Below, one piece after another: positions 23,251 to 35,631 of a stretch of DNA of 64,000 bases (position 1 is its first letter; every line of letters starts with the position of its first letter). A model generated the notes under the pieces. It made no database searches and was not told where the DNA came from. It saw only the letters and a list, made by a program, of their open reading frames with translations. The DNA comes from Tethya wilhelma (Eukaryota; Porifera; Demospongiae; Tethyida; Tethyidae). The stretch spans positions 20,684,353-20,748,352 of the forward strand of contig CAXIPT010000001.1 in assembly GCA_964030475.1 (NCBI GenBank). The letters run 5' to 3'. Position numbers and translations under genes: made by a program.

Positions 23251-25528
23251 CTACTTATTCCTAGTCAACTTGATTTCAGATTGAGGGTTTGTTGTTTTGG
23301 GAGGGAGAGGGAGACGATTTCTCGCTGTTTGGAAGAGAGGACGTTTCCTTGCTGTTTGGGGGAAAGAGAGAGGCTTCGATGCTTTTGGGGGTAAAAAGAG
23401 AGGCTTCTTTTCTTTTTTGATAATAGCAATAGTTTCAATGTTGACAGTTGTAGCAATCTTCAATAGGTCACTCTCCATTGAAGTGGTCTTCTCTGATTCA
23501 ACAACAAGAACGCTCAATGCTTTCAGTTGTACCTTGCGTATCTGTTCCCAAGTGGAAAGAATCATTGCAATGTGCTCACCTGTAAGAGGTACATGCAACG
23601 TGAGAGAGAACTTGGAGAGTTGAGGCAAAGAAAACACGGTGGCAAAAAACTTTTTCAGTCCGGCACTGTCTTCGAAAAATTCGTCTCTGATTAAGTAGTC
23701 AGAACAAGTAACGGCAAGACTAACTAGCTGTCCAATGCGTACCTGTTCCACCAAGCCAAGAGTCAAATTTGAGAAATTGATATCGCCCAGTGAGCAACCT
23801 TCAAAATTTAAACTCTTCAATGATGGTTTGGTAAACAGAGATTTGTACAATGGTACTGTCACACTACGAAAACTCACTCCACGAAAAATCAGTGACTCAA
23901 AGTCCATACTTCCTTCAGCTATCTGAGAGAGTATACCTTCTCGCAGATTATGTAAGCTAGTAATGACAACCTGTTTAAGTTTGACTCGTTCGAAAGTGAA
24001 CAGCCAGGTTGCAAACGGAACAGAAATCCCACAACCTGTTTCCAGAAAAAGACATTTGTACTGAAGAGAACAAGCATCATCTATGAGGAAAGGAGCTACT
24101 GGAGCAGAAACTGATGTGTCGGCACTTTTATCGTCGACATTTGAAGCACTAAGCGTAAGAGTCTGCTCACAAGAACACGGCGTTGAAAGAAAAGCCACTA
24201 CTACTTGCTGAAGGAAATTAGATGTGATCGGAGTTACACTAAAGTCTAGATGTTTCAGAGTAGGTTTTTGGAGGCAAGATTGTACCCACGAATACAGAAG
24301 AGCAAAAGAGAAGACTGGTGTGCTCTTCCTAATAGGACCGAATGAACCAAAGATCTGCGTAACTTCGTGAATAGAGATTTTGATATCTTGCAGCTGCTTT
24401 TGATGGTTAGTGATGGCTATGAGCTTTTCAAGATCAGGTGACACCGTTCCACTGGCTCCAAGGGTGAATGATTTCAAACCACTAAACGAGGTGGTCAAAA
24501 TTTGATCCACAGATCCTGTTATGTCATCGACACGTTTACTGATGGAGAGTCGTAAAGAGGAGAGCACAGGGTGGGGATTTAAGAGGATTGTGCTAAGAAC
24601 TTTGGAAGGGATCGCCATGGTAGATTTCATGTTCTTTGCTTTAGGATAAGCAGTCCCAGCTAGTTGTCTGTCAAGCTCACCAATAAAGGCGACAGATTCG
24701 ACTCGTTTGAAGAATTCCACAAGTAAGCTGAGTTCTGTGTTCTCATGCTCAAAATGCTCCAAGAATGTACTGTATTCACGGCAGCTGATGCTAAGATCCT
24801 TTGGATAGTAGGAGCATTTCTCCATTAGGAGAGCTATGGCAGTTGAATCAGGTAGGAAGTGGCCATCTTGAGTGAACAGGTGCGTGTAGCGTTTTGGTAC
24901 ACTTAGTGACAACTTACATGATTCACTGTACATAGGAGTTGGTGGGACAACACCTTTGTGTATCGTAACTTCGTGACGAGTCATCCTGACACAACTGGGA
25001 CCATACTTACGTCGATAAAACTCTTCATCCCTATCACTGTCCTCATTCGTTGCGGAAGGTGGCGTTGGTTCTTTTTCCCTCATGACAGCAACAAGACAGT
25101 TCACGACATCCATCGGCTGTTTGTCTGCTGGATGGTCTTCCACGATCTTGTTGCGAACCCACGGACAACTCTTATCAGCTCGAGACGTCCACTGAAAGTA
25201 GCCATAAGGACGACCATTTCGTAAGATAGTACGACAAGCTGTTTCAAGGAGAAAATCTTTCCAGGTGGTTTCCTTTGATGGTCGGCTATAAGCATCAGTG
25301 AATCCTTTACAGACATGCTCCCATACTTTCTCCACATCCAACCCAGATACAAATGCAGTTTGTTCCAGCCTACAGATGTCAATGGCTGGTATCTTGTGGA
25401 GCATCAGTCTTTCTTCGATAGTCAATCGGCAACAGGGCCAAAACATCAGCCGGGTATTCATTCAGTGCTTGTAAAATATATGAAAAGCATGTCTCCTCAA
25501 GAGACTGGACTACAAAAATCTTAGGCAT
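23251..25528 (-). pseudogene. F-box/LRR-like paralogue B with early 4-base frameshift
   Basis: Close paralogue of the gene at 19939-22674: same order, same F-box-like start, same irregular LRRs (LSSLRLSISKRV, LKHLDFSVTPI, LKSLNFEGC). The C-terminal repeat tail is shorter. The start equivalent to paralogue A is the ATG at 25528 (MPKIFVVQSLEETCFSY). After about 40 codons that frame is broken: paralogue A reads CGAAGAAAG-ATACTCCAC, whereas here CGAAGAAAG-ACTGATGCTCCAC is four bases longer (about 25401-25409), and a TGA follows soon after. The long downstream frame remains open for 736 codons and could be translated from an out-of-frame ATG at 25461, giving an unrelated 20-residue N-terminus. So it is either a young pseudogene or a protein with a truncated F-box. 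A sequencing error cannot be excluded. Confidence 0.65.
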
Positions 25529-25887
25529 TTTACTAGCCTGAGCCTAGTTTCTCCCGCACTGCTTTTGGATCAGTTTGCTCCAAAATATCATGTAAAATTA
25601 CTCACACGAACCTTTCAAATCTTGGCTCTGATCTTCAAATTTAGTTGTGATGGCAGCCTGTCAGGATCTTGACTTTCCCCAACTACTATATTTAGTCACG
25701 GGCCAAAGGGTGTGCACTTCCTTTGAGAGTCACCACCCAGCTCTGGTCACCACCCATCGTCTTGTTGTTGTTTACTTACAAACAAGTCGTACAAGTGTTA
25801 TTCAGTTGATTTATAAAAGATGCATTCTTTCAGACAATGCATCAAAACAGTACATTTACAGGCTAAAGGGTAGCTGGCTCTATTGCC

Positions 25888-28075
25888 ATGGCATGGTACA
25901 ACAATGGAATGGTGCCTATTGATCATCACCATGTGCGAAATACGTCATCCCTCCCACGAGTGCCAGCTGCACGCAATCAATATTACCCCCCACAGAGTCA
26001 GCAGACACATCAGCTGAACCAGCAGCGCCAACATCCTCACAGTCACAGAACACCACCACTGCCGCCGTCGAGAGGACGACCGAAACACTACGGATCGTAT
26101 CAGGTTCTTCCCACAGTCCCCGTAGACAAACAGAGACCTAGACTGAGTGTACAAGACGATTCTTTGGTCAGTAGGTTAAAAACGGTGTTTATTTGTGCAA
26201 CTGTGCTGTATTAAAACTAGATCAGTGGGGTGGATGTTTGATTTGCCAGGACTGCATAAGCCAGATGATCATACAGACAAAGCTGAACTGCCTCAGATGC
26301 AGGGATAAAAATAAATGTTGGTGCTTGTTGATCAATTGATCATCTGTCTTTGAAGTCTTGACCACAAACACATGTCACAGCTAATTAGTTGATCTAATTG
26401 AGCCATCAATGCAAATTATGTCATTATTGTTTTACCCCCTTTGCATTCCAACTGCAGCTCTCTCGTCGCCGTGCCAGAGGTATGAGTTGGGCTCCGTCCT
26501 CATCACAACTAATGGTAAGAAATGAACACTCACTCTGTAAACTGACTTACCAACCATATTCATGAAGGTGGGTAGGGAGAGTACCCATGAGACAAAAGAG
26601 CTTTTTGACCTACCAGTCCTAGTTCTCAAGGCTAGGCACCTGAGTGGCTCGGACTCTTGCCAATTTATTAGATACCTGCCTGAGCAGGCATTGAGAGGGT
26701 TCCTTTAGGTTTGGGATTGTTTGTAAAGATGTATAAACCGATTGAATTTTCATGCATCTAGCCTACATGGCACCTTGGTCAAGCTTAGACAAATGCATTG
26801 CACTCTGGTCTCCCATAGTCTTGTTCCCAGGCTCTCCTGCATCTCTGTAACATAGTATGTCAGATCTCACAGATTGTACAAGGAGGAAAATGAACTAGCT
26901 GTCTTTTTTTCAAGTAAGATCAATGAAACTCACACATCTTTATGGGTATGTGTGTAGTACTTCATGAAAATGTGCAAAGGAGTTCTATATCTTTCCCTAC
27001 CCCTTCCCTTCCCAAGATCTAGCTCCAAATCACAAGTTCCATTGTTCAATAGTTTGTCTATGTGCAACTTGCATTCGTATGACTTCATGCATGATTAGTT
27101 CTGAATCACATGACTAAATTGGAATTAGCATAGTATCAGGTTTGCAACACACAGGCATGCTCATGTAAAAGTACCCTAACACCCTATATATGCTTGTTGA
27201 CATGTGCTTCACATGTTTTGCCTCCTATAGCTTCCTGTTGTAACGCTGAAGCATGATACTTACACGTACCAGCACATTGGGATAATATTTAACTGCATAG
27301 TTACACTATCCTGGCCATTAGGAGTAAAGTTTGCAATAATTAAAGCATGGTTCTAACTATGTGTGGATTAGCACAATTCCTTTATAACCTGACTGATCAG
27401 TGCCAGTTGGTGCACATTTGTGAATCACCATGGTGACATGTGATACGTAAGTACAGGTATTATTATAGGTGTACCTTTATGTGAGTGGATTGTGAGCTCC
27501 AAGTGTTGGTAAGAAAGTATCATTATGTGACATTCTATAAACTTCAGTTCCCTAAGTTACCTTCAGTGATAAAAAAAATGGATTAAATACACATGTGTCT
27601 ACATGTTGCTTTTAATGATCATTAGCTTCCCAACATGCTCTGAAACTTAAGATGTGCTTTCATTTCTTTGTGACGGGAAATTGAGCTATGCAGCTGGCAG
27701 TGCTGGTGTTTGGCTGCTTGGATTTCTCAATTTCTGAGATTTTTCAAAGAGGATTCAAAAGTGCAAAGTGAAACCTAAAGAAGTGTGGGTTACTTCCCTC
27801 AGTCTCATTCTCCTCATGCATGTGTGAGGGTATCGTTGTTGGGTTAGAGCTAGCTATAGTGCTCCGTCTATATAATTGTATTGCATTTGCCATAATATTA
27901 TATGTCAGTAGATTTATTGTAATGCACTGTAGCTTTAAACAATGGTCAAAAGGGAGAGCCTGGGAATGAGGCTAGCTTTGTTTACAGATAATGATATTAT
28001 GGTTGAAGTATTATAAAGGTTTGGATGTTCTTTCAGCACAGAGTCATTACTTAGTGTATGACTAACCAGTGCTCT

Positions 28076-28121
<46 letters not shown>

Positions 28122-29120
28122 NNNNNNNNNNNNNNNNNNNNNNNNNNNNNGTGTGTGTGTGTGGGTATGTGTGTGTGCACGTGTATGAAGAGGGGGAAAG
28201 ATCTGTGAGAGGTAGAGTGTAGATTACTAGTGTATTATTATTATTATTATCTTCGATATACACGCCACCAGAAGGCGCAAAGGGGGAGCATAAGGGGAGC
28301 AAGGGGGGAACAACAAACACATAAATTATTACTATCATTAGGTACTATGAGTCAAGAATAAGTTCCCGAAATTGAAAATCTCTAGTAGCATGATCCTCAA
28401 ATCCATCAGAAAGGCTGATGGCAGCTCTAGCAGTAGCAAAATAGTATGGACCATTAGAAGCAAGCTTCGCCACAAAGAAGATATCCTTAACCACTCCTGT
28501 GACCAGATTGTATTATATGTTAAACCTGGTCCAGTTGTTATAGCTAATTGTGTGGCTATAGCTAGGCGGCTAGATACAGAGATTGCATGATTGTTTAATC
28601 ATGCATGATAATTGTTGTTTGTTTTGTGTGTGTCTTTTTCAGACAATCCAAAAGTATGGATATTCAGAGAATATTTCAAAGTAAGTGATGTTAATTGTGT
28701 GTGGTGTTATATACACGTAGCACTAATGCTAGCTGGCAAGTTACTTATATTAAGTGCTGGATATCTATATGGACTTGTGAGCTTTTGAGTGTTCTTCTTA
28801 ACACTCACAAGATCCTGCAAGTGTACAAAATAATATCCCACAGTGTATTGGGAGTATAGTCAACCTGATTTGTCATATAATTATGAATTGAGCAATAATT
28901 ATAAGGTATATGAAGGTACCGATGGTGCAGTAGTTAGCACACTTATGCATACGCTGTGTGAAAGAGTGAATCATAGCTACATGTATGAGTGCATTTAGTT
29001 TTTCATGGAGACAATGCATCAGTATATATAATGTACTAGATGGTTTGACTAATGTGTGACATTTGCATTAAAGTAAAATTAATGTTGTAATGCTTTTGCT
29101 GTAGGGTTCCTCTGAACTGA
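25888..29120 (+). CDS. Short head-plus-tail derivative of the trefoil family, predicted 129 aa
   Basis: Exons: 25888-26166, 26458-26514, 28643-28680, 29105-29120, giving 130 codons with stop, all in frame. Exon 1 starts at an ATG in a good context (GCCATGG). It encodes a His/Gln/Pro-rich head (QYYPPQSQQTHQLNQQ, HSHRTPPLPPSRGRP). Exon 2 is basic (LSRRRARG). The last two exons (38 and 16 nt) have exactly the lengths and phases of the final exons of the trefoil genes. They encode TIQKYGYSENIS-K and VPLN, against [13 protein letters not shown] and VPLEP at 41.7-41.9 kb. No trefoil core exon was found between 26515 and 28642, although a 29-N gap lies at 28122-28150. The donor after exon 1 is weak (GTCAGT). 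It may be a real short gene, or a decayed copy that lost its core. Confidence 0.45.
26515..28642. other. Intron-sized stretch without recognisable exons; assembly gap
   Basis: No trefoil motif (KWSH, FGRPS, LKEN) was found in any frame. It contains a (CT)n run from 28078 that ends in an N gap (28122-28150), followed by (GT)n. A segment at about 26660-26750 (CCTTTAGGTTTGGGATTGTT) recurs at about 36375 in the PLAC8 region, marking another dispersed repeat. An open frame at 28372-28590 has no family resemblance. Confidence 0.5.
28122..28150. other. Assembly gap (N)
   Basis: 29 N between (CT)n and (GT)n. A 13-N gap is at 38950-38962, and single N positions are at 4495, 46953 and 52891. Confidence 0.98.
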
Positions 29121-29632
29121 ATATAACTTGACTATAAATTTTCCTACAAAGTTTAACCTTAGCAATAATTTTTTAAAACCTAGTAGTATTATTTTTGTGC
29201 AGTGACCAAGTTCATAATTTATGATTATGTGTGTATATTATATAATTTTGATGTTTGGTTCAAGAAGTTCTGTCTATGAATATATATGAAGTGTTTCATG
29301 GTGTCATATATATCTATCAGAATGTCATCGTTCATGCTTTTGCAGCAAGCACGTGCACATGCATGCATAATTCACGCTTTTCACCATATCATTGCTATCA
29401 GATTTCAACTTGGATTAATTTACCATCATGTATCTGTCTCTGATCCTGCATGCATTATATATATTAACACAATATTGTTGATTTCTTATGGTAGTTGCAC
29501 TCTATGAGTACATGTCCCTGATAGCTATAAACAAAAGTTGGAAAAAAAAGTCCCATATATAGACTAATAATACCTGTTTATATTGGATAGTTCAACATAA
29601 TATTTTATGATCTGAGTCACAGGTTACTATGA

Positions 29633-30380
29633 TTATTCCCTTTGCATTATAGGTGCTGTCTTGTGCACTACGTTGAAACCAATTTCCTATAATTATGTAT
29701 GCAATTGCATGTTCATTAGTTTTATGACAAACTGTTTGTACATGAAATACGATACAATACCACTACATATACCTGAGCTTCTTGTGCCAGACTACAGAGG
29801 TAGCAGTGTAGAATAGTGCAAAAATCACCAATTCCAGATCCCTATATAGGCATAAATCAAAGTCAAGCTGCTGCTTATCACTTTTTATGTAGACTGGTTG
29901 GTAGCCTCCTTCCCATGCAGACTCCCTCTCCAGAAATGGTCAAAGGGGAGCCTGGGAATGAGGCTATAGTTGGTTTGGCATGCATGCATAATATTACAGT
30001 AAATTGTGATAGATTACACATTAAAGCTTACTGGAATTCCTTTTGCCTTACGAACTTTTCCTCGGATGTAAGAGCGAAAAATCACATTAGAATAGAGCAT
30101 CAGATATGCACAAAAGGGCATCTCATCACCAACAGCTTCTGCTACCTTATGACTAACGTACCAAGGAAAGAAGTACGTCATCACACCTGCATGTACGTAT
30201 TCAGGTCAATCATCAACATTAAAAAACAACTGCAAGCAACAACAACAAAAAAACCCGCTTAATTATATGTATAACCAACCAGTCAATGTGTGTATTACTT
30301 GCTGCAGTAGCCAACTTACAGGTAGTTGGGTCATTGAAGCACCCACAGATACTATTGCTCCATGAGTTAGTAGACGACAT
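29633..30380 (-). CDS. PLAC8-family Cys-rich protein a, 112 aa
   Basis: Exons (5' to 3'): 30380-30320, 30186-30032, 29841-29773, 29686-29633; 113 codons with stop. The N-terminal motif NSWSNSICGCFNDPTTC matches the PLAC8 entry W...L..CF.D...C. It is followed by FFPWYVSHKVAEAVGD, then RSYIRGKVRKAKGIPGSGIGDF and a short Cys-containing segment ending SLAQEAQ. These are the RGK(I/V)R-(Y/x)GI-GS...D and LCQ/LAQE blocks of PLAC8 (cornifelin/ponzin) proteins. Several usual Cys positions are replaced here by Phe (TYFFPWY) and Leu, so metal or lipid interactions may differ. It is the first of four same-strand copies with one exon plan. Confidence 0.8.
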
Positions 30381-31113
30381 TTCTTTATTGCTATAGCTGC
30401 TGAGCCTGATAGCTGCGCACATTAATTTTGAAGACCGCGAGTCCAATAGTTTTAGTGCATATCACTCATTGTGATATATTAACTACAACTTAATCTTTTA
30501 TAGTCACAAATATGTTGTGTGCAGTATTAATTATTGTTAACTACGTATACGTATATAGCTTAAACCTATTAGTAATCACTGAAGATATAATTATGCCTAA
30601 TCAAGATGCTTAGATCTAAGCTTTGAAAAATTTTGAAATTAATTTTCAGGTCTAGAGTCCAGAAAAAAAAAAAATTCTGAATCTTATCTGGAGCTTAATT
30701 GTTACCAGTTGTCGTAGATAAAAGTAATTTATTATACAATTTTTGTAAACAGTAGTCGAGATATCGATTCAATCACTGGAATTCACTGGAATTCTCTGCC
30801 CCAAACTGGAATCCCCAACTGTTTTGAAACTAGTATAATAATTATATTATTTTGGAAAGAGAATCATCTTAGTGCATACACACACATACATGTATACACA
30901 GTTTAATTTATTTTTATTATAATTATAGAAGTTTATGATTAGTGACCAAGTTGACTTTTTCAAGTATTGTAACAACACAATAATAATTATTTATATACAA
31001 GCTGTATATTACATGGCACAGTCATCACACTCAAATTAATGTTAAATTTGTCATTAATTATTATGTTTATAATAATATTTGGGTAGTTCAACAAATGCAC
31101 CAACTGATTTGAT

Positions 31114-31923
31114 TCACTCCCTTTGCATTATAGGTGCTGTCTTTGGCACTGTGTTGAAACCAACTTCCTGCAAACATTGCATGCATGCATAATAATTATA
31201 ATATTTATTATACAAGAATTTTTTTGTCGGACGTCGATATTGACTGCATGACAATAATATAAATCATTATAACACAATACCATGACATTGTACACCTACG
31301 TGAGCTTCTTGTGCCAGACTACAGTAACAGCAGCACATGTAATTAATGCAGAAATCACCAATTCCTGTTCCCTATACAATGCCATGCATAAAACCGACAA
31401 TTTGAAAATAATAATAATATTATAGTCCAACTATGAATTCGAATAATTTTATGCCAGCATGCATGATGATTATTGTATAGCTGACATACTGGAATTTCTT
31501 TTGCTTTACGAATTTTGCCCCGTATGTAACAGCGGTAGATGGAGGAAGCCCACAGTAATGTGTGAGCATAAGTGCCAGTATTATCACCAACAGCTTGTGC
31601 TACCTTCTGACTAACATACCATGGAAAACAGTATACCATCATACCTGCATGCATGTGTATGTATACAAGTTTAATATCAAGTCAATTTATGGATTTAGTA
31701 TGCATACAATAATTGATATGACAATATTGAAACAGTAACAATAATACAGAAAAGAATCTTAAATATTTTAGTATGAATTATTCATTGACAAGTATCATAA
31801 CATTTTACCAATAAATAGCAATAATTTATACTAGTCATAATTAGCTAAATTAGCCTACTTACAGGTAGTGGGGTCATGGAAGCATGTCCCGAAGAGACTA
31901 CTACTCCAACTGTTATGAGACAT
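31114..31923 (-). CDS. PLAC8-family Cys-rich protein b, 113 aa
   Basis: Exons (5' to 3'): 31923-31863, 31644-31490, 31371-31300, 31167-31114; 114 codons with stop. It has the same plan as its neighbours: NSWSSSLFGTCFHDPTTC, then VYCFPWYVSQKVAQAVGD, RCYIRGKIRKAKEIPGTGIGDF, a Cys-rich YMCCCYCSLAQEA segment, and a last exon EVGFNTVPKTAPIMQRE. The Cys-rich membrane-proximal segment is best preserved in this copy. PLAC8 proteins are small palmitoylated or membrane-associated proteins in animals and fungi or plants (Cd resistance/FW2.2-type). The role in this organism is unknown. Confidence 0.82.
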
Positions 31924-32726
31924 AATTGCTCTCTGCTGACTATCTGCACAGAAGCGCCAACTATTACTAACCTCTACCGATTATGATTGCATGTGCTGTC
32001 TGCAGCTGCAGCAGGTATATGTATAAGCTAATGAATTAAGGCTTAAGGCAATAATATGTGTCAACTTGATGTCTTTTGAGAACCCATTAATGATTGTGTG
32101 TACTTGTAAATTGCGTAGTCTGTTCTGTTTAGTTTACAGTGCATAAACCACCATTAACTATATCATTATAATGACTGATTCACTAGTAAACAAGTTTTAT
32201 GAATATTTATTTTGAGGTGTCATATGGTCATTATCTTAATGCATGCAAGCATTATCGAAAAACATTGATTGTAATTTTATCATCATCAAGGTGTTTGCAT
32301 GCTTTCGATTATATAAATTATTAATAATTATTATTATGCATGCAGACAATACATAATATTATCAATCATCCACATGTGACATAATATTATGTATGTGTAC
32401 AGTAACAGGTAGTGACAAATGGATGAGCTAGCTATAGTTTTCTGTCTGACTTCATTGCATTACTAAACCACATAAAACAACTTACTTCCATGGATATACT
32501 ATATTCACACTAATAATAATAGCACAACAATCACACAAATTATACTATGTACATGCATGCATTACTGATCAAATTTATGTGATCATAATGTTATTTCTTT
32601 GAATTCCTCTGTATTACTTCCCATATAGGTGCTGACTTTGGCACTGTGTTGAAACCAACTTCCTGTACATTTGTACATTTTTATAGGATATTTTTATGCT
32701 TGGTAAAATAATATTAATCAATCAGA

Positions 32727-32991
32727 ATATAAGGGCTGTTGCCTTGGCAACAGAATTAATTTCATTATAATTATAAAGTTATGTACTAAATATTCACCTA
32801 GTAGAATTTTGATATCTGGTTGCCATGGAGAGTTATTAATAATTTTCTATATATAGCACATCACCAAAGAGCACAAAAATGGCAGTATCTCACCATGGAA
32901 ATCTAATATCAAAATTCTACTTGGAAAAAAATGAAGTTCGTAATGTTTCGATTCTCTGATAAAAATTTGGTTACCATGGCAACAGTCCCTA
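32727..32991. repeat. Small inverted-repeat element in PLAC8-c intron
   Basis: AGGGCTGTTGCCTTGGCAAC at the left and GTTACCATGGCAACAGTCCCT at the right are imperfect inverted repeats of about 20 bp around about 225 bp without a gene. This is a MITE-like element. Confidence 0.6.
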
Positions 32992-33242
32992 ATTTCCAGA
33001 AAATTAATTATTCATTAGCTGAGGGGTTAAGTTCAAACTTTATTAATACGATGCATGAGTATTCAAATTTGTAGTTTTATAATATAATCGATGTGTTTAA
33101 ATAAGACTTTATATGTTTTTGTATAAACTTGAAATTAATTTTTGTCGGCAAGGTATTATTGATCATGGAATGCGGCAATTTTGCACTTTAATCCAATTAC
33201 TGACCCAGTCCTTAATGCTATCATACAATGTCATACGGTAGT

Positions 33243-33530
33243 ACCATAATACTGTTCTAAATTTCGGCAAATGACTACTTCATTTTGTCTCATAGCTGCA
33301 TATGTCTAGTTGTTTCTTATTTAATACAAGTTTGCTAAACTGATTGCTTGAACCATGCATTGACTCAGAATCACATGCATGCCAATTAACTGACTTATTC
33401 AATGATGAAATGACGTAGTCATAATTATGTTGAAATTCAGAGATTATAAATTATAATCTTGTTTCATCACTTTTTGTAGCACTGCCCATTCCTATATATT
33501 GTGTGCATTGTTGAAATTTTTACTACTTGT
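33243..33530. repeat. Palindromic family P, degenerate copy
   Basis: Contains TTTCGGCAAATGACTACTTCATTTT and, inverted, AAATGACGTAGTCAT, then CACTGCCCATTCCTATA and TTTTTACTACTTGT. These are the diagnostic blocks of the palindromes at 14.5, 46.0, 51.2 and 52.5 kb. The left end is eroded. It sits in the last intron of PLAC8-c. Confidence 0.6.
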
Positions 33531-34046
33531 ATATTATATACTTATACCTGAGCTTCTTGAACCAGAGTACTAAAGTTGTTCAGTAGTATTAGGCAGAAAT
33601 CGCCGCATCCAGATCCCTATACATGACATTGTATTATAATTATTATAACAATATGCACGCATAGTTATCACGCAATTATCATGAGTATAGTAAATTAAAA
33701 ATTATCACATAATTATTATAATTATTGTCATAGTAATAACAAGATAGCTCATTGAGGAATTCAAATTAATATCTATATAATATCATAATTATATGCTGAC
33801 ATGGATGTATGATTACATACTGGAATTCCTGTCGCCTTACGAATTTTTCCTCGGATGTAAGAACGAAATATTACCGATAAACAGGGTGTGAAACATATGT
33901 AACTGGGCAGAGTATTATCATCACCAACAGCTGCTGCTACCTTTGAGTAACATACCCAGGAAAACAGCATGCCATCACACCTGCATATATTACGAGTATA
34001 TAATTATATTAATCATTAACATTGTTAATTTTGTTGTATTATTATT

Positions 34047-34078
<32 letters not shown>

Positions 34079-35631
34079 TGCATTATTATTTTACTATTAT
34101 TATTTGCAGCTTGGAGCTGAAAGTCTGATAGAATATAATTATAAGAAGCAGCCTAACAAAAACTAAACATAAAATGATTACATACAAGTACGTATATAGG
34201 AGCAAAAGTGGACAAATTGAAGAATAATGTTAATTTTAACAATTAAAGTTCAGCTTACAATTAGTAAGTCTGCTACAACACAAGTTCATAATGAACAAAA
34301 AAAATGTTAGCATCATGCATCAATGTGTACATGTGCAACTATAGGAATTTAATTTGCTGTAATTTACATGCATAAGTATATACAGCGAACTTACAGGTAG
34401 TAGGGTCATTGAAGCATCCACGGATATCAGTACCATTACTCCAAGAGTTAGACATTGTTGAGTTATTATATGCACTGTAAAGAATTATAATAATAATACT
34501 GAGGCCTAAGAGCTGGTAGAAGGTTAAACAAAGTACGTATTAACTGTTGCAAGAAAAACATTCGACGCTATATTTATAATTATTCCAGGCCATGCTAGCG
34601 CTCTATAGGCACCAGTTGGAGTCATGCAAATACAGTTTGTCTATTTTGTGAAAGCATTGGTATACGCATTCGAAAACACAAACCATGCAAAAATAGTAAT
34701 AATAAACACGGTTTCAACTTTTATTTATTCTTGAGGTGTCATGATTATCTTAATGCAATGCAAATATTATTGATAAACATTGAAGGCAACTTCAATCAGC
34801 ATTGGATCGAGGTTTGCTTTTTGATATTGAATTTTGAATCAAGAAATCACCAATTCCAGAATCCAAACTAGGCCCGGATAAATTCTTCTGGTATTTTTGG
34901 AGCAAAATAGGTAGCTCAAAGCAATTAGCATTTTTCTGGTAAAATAGGCAAAATCTAGCATTTCACATGGATAAAAGATCATTATTCTTAGCATCTGTAT
35001 ATACTGCTGAGTGGGCAGTGTGTTTTTTGAGTAATTTGTATACTATATTAGTATATAGGCTGGAGGACAAAGTTGAACAGTCTATAAAATTAATGCTTCA
35101 GTGCAACAATCAATGCTAAGTATATTTTTTCTATTTTGCATAATTGAAGCAAAATAATAGGTATAGATTTTGGGAGAGAAAAATAGGTGTTCCTTCAGGC
35201 AGAAGGAAAAAGAAAAATGGGCATGAAAAAAAAGGATAATTATTTATCTGGGCCTAATCCAAACCATAATATTATAACCAATACCCTCATGATCAATTGC
35301 AAACTGATATTCACAATTGGCCTATTTTTTTTGTAACATACAACATGCACGCACGAATTATAATATAGAATCATTATTAAACTTCTATAATCACATTAAT
35401 AATTAATAGTAATATTGCACAACATCATTGCATGATTTCTTACAATAATATAAAGTTAACATCACAAGTGAATTATAGGCTTTATAGTTTATAGCAGCAT
35501 AATATTATGCAAAAAAAATCTGATTTTTTAAAACGATACTATATATATATATTAATAGTCTATTATGTCTTAATTATTATCAACTAATCCCATGCACAGC
35601 TGATCAAATATTCATGTGGTCATGTTATTAT

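Larger units (their letters stand above)
32591..34455 (-). pseudogene. PLAC8-family copy c with one-base deletion
   Basis: Exons by homology (5' to 3'): 34455-34395, 33980-33821, 33616-33548, 32662-32591. Exon 2 is 160 nt, where its sisters are 152 or 155 nt and a multiple of three plus two is needed. TATGTTACTCAAAGGTAGC lacks one base compared with TATGTTAGCTCTAAGGTAGC in copy d, so the reading frame hits TAG at about 33940. After the deletion the sisters' frame resumes (VAAAVGDDNTLPSY, RSYIRGKIRKATGIP). The Cys segment of exon 3 is also eroded (ILLNNFSTLVQEAQ). The last intron is enlarged by two small repeats (32.73-32.99 kb and 33.24-33.53 kb). Probably a pseudogene. Confidence 0.7.

Noticed and set aside
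28372..28590. Possible extra exon of the minigene at 25.9-29.1 kb
   Set aside because: No acceptor-donor pair keeps frame with its neighbours and there is no similarity to family exons.
29816..30262. 148-aa + strand frame across PLAC8 copy a
   Set aside because: It is antisense to exons with matching splice sites and to conserved PLAC8 motifs, and has no motif of its own.
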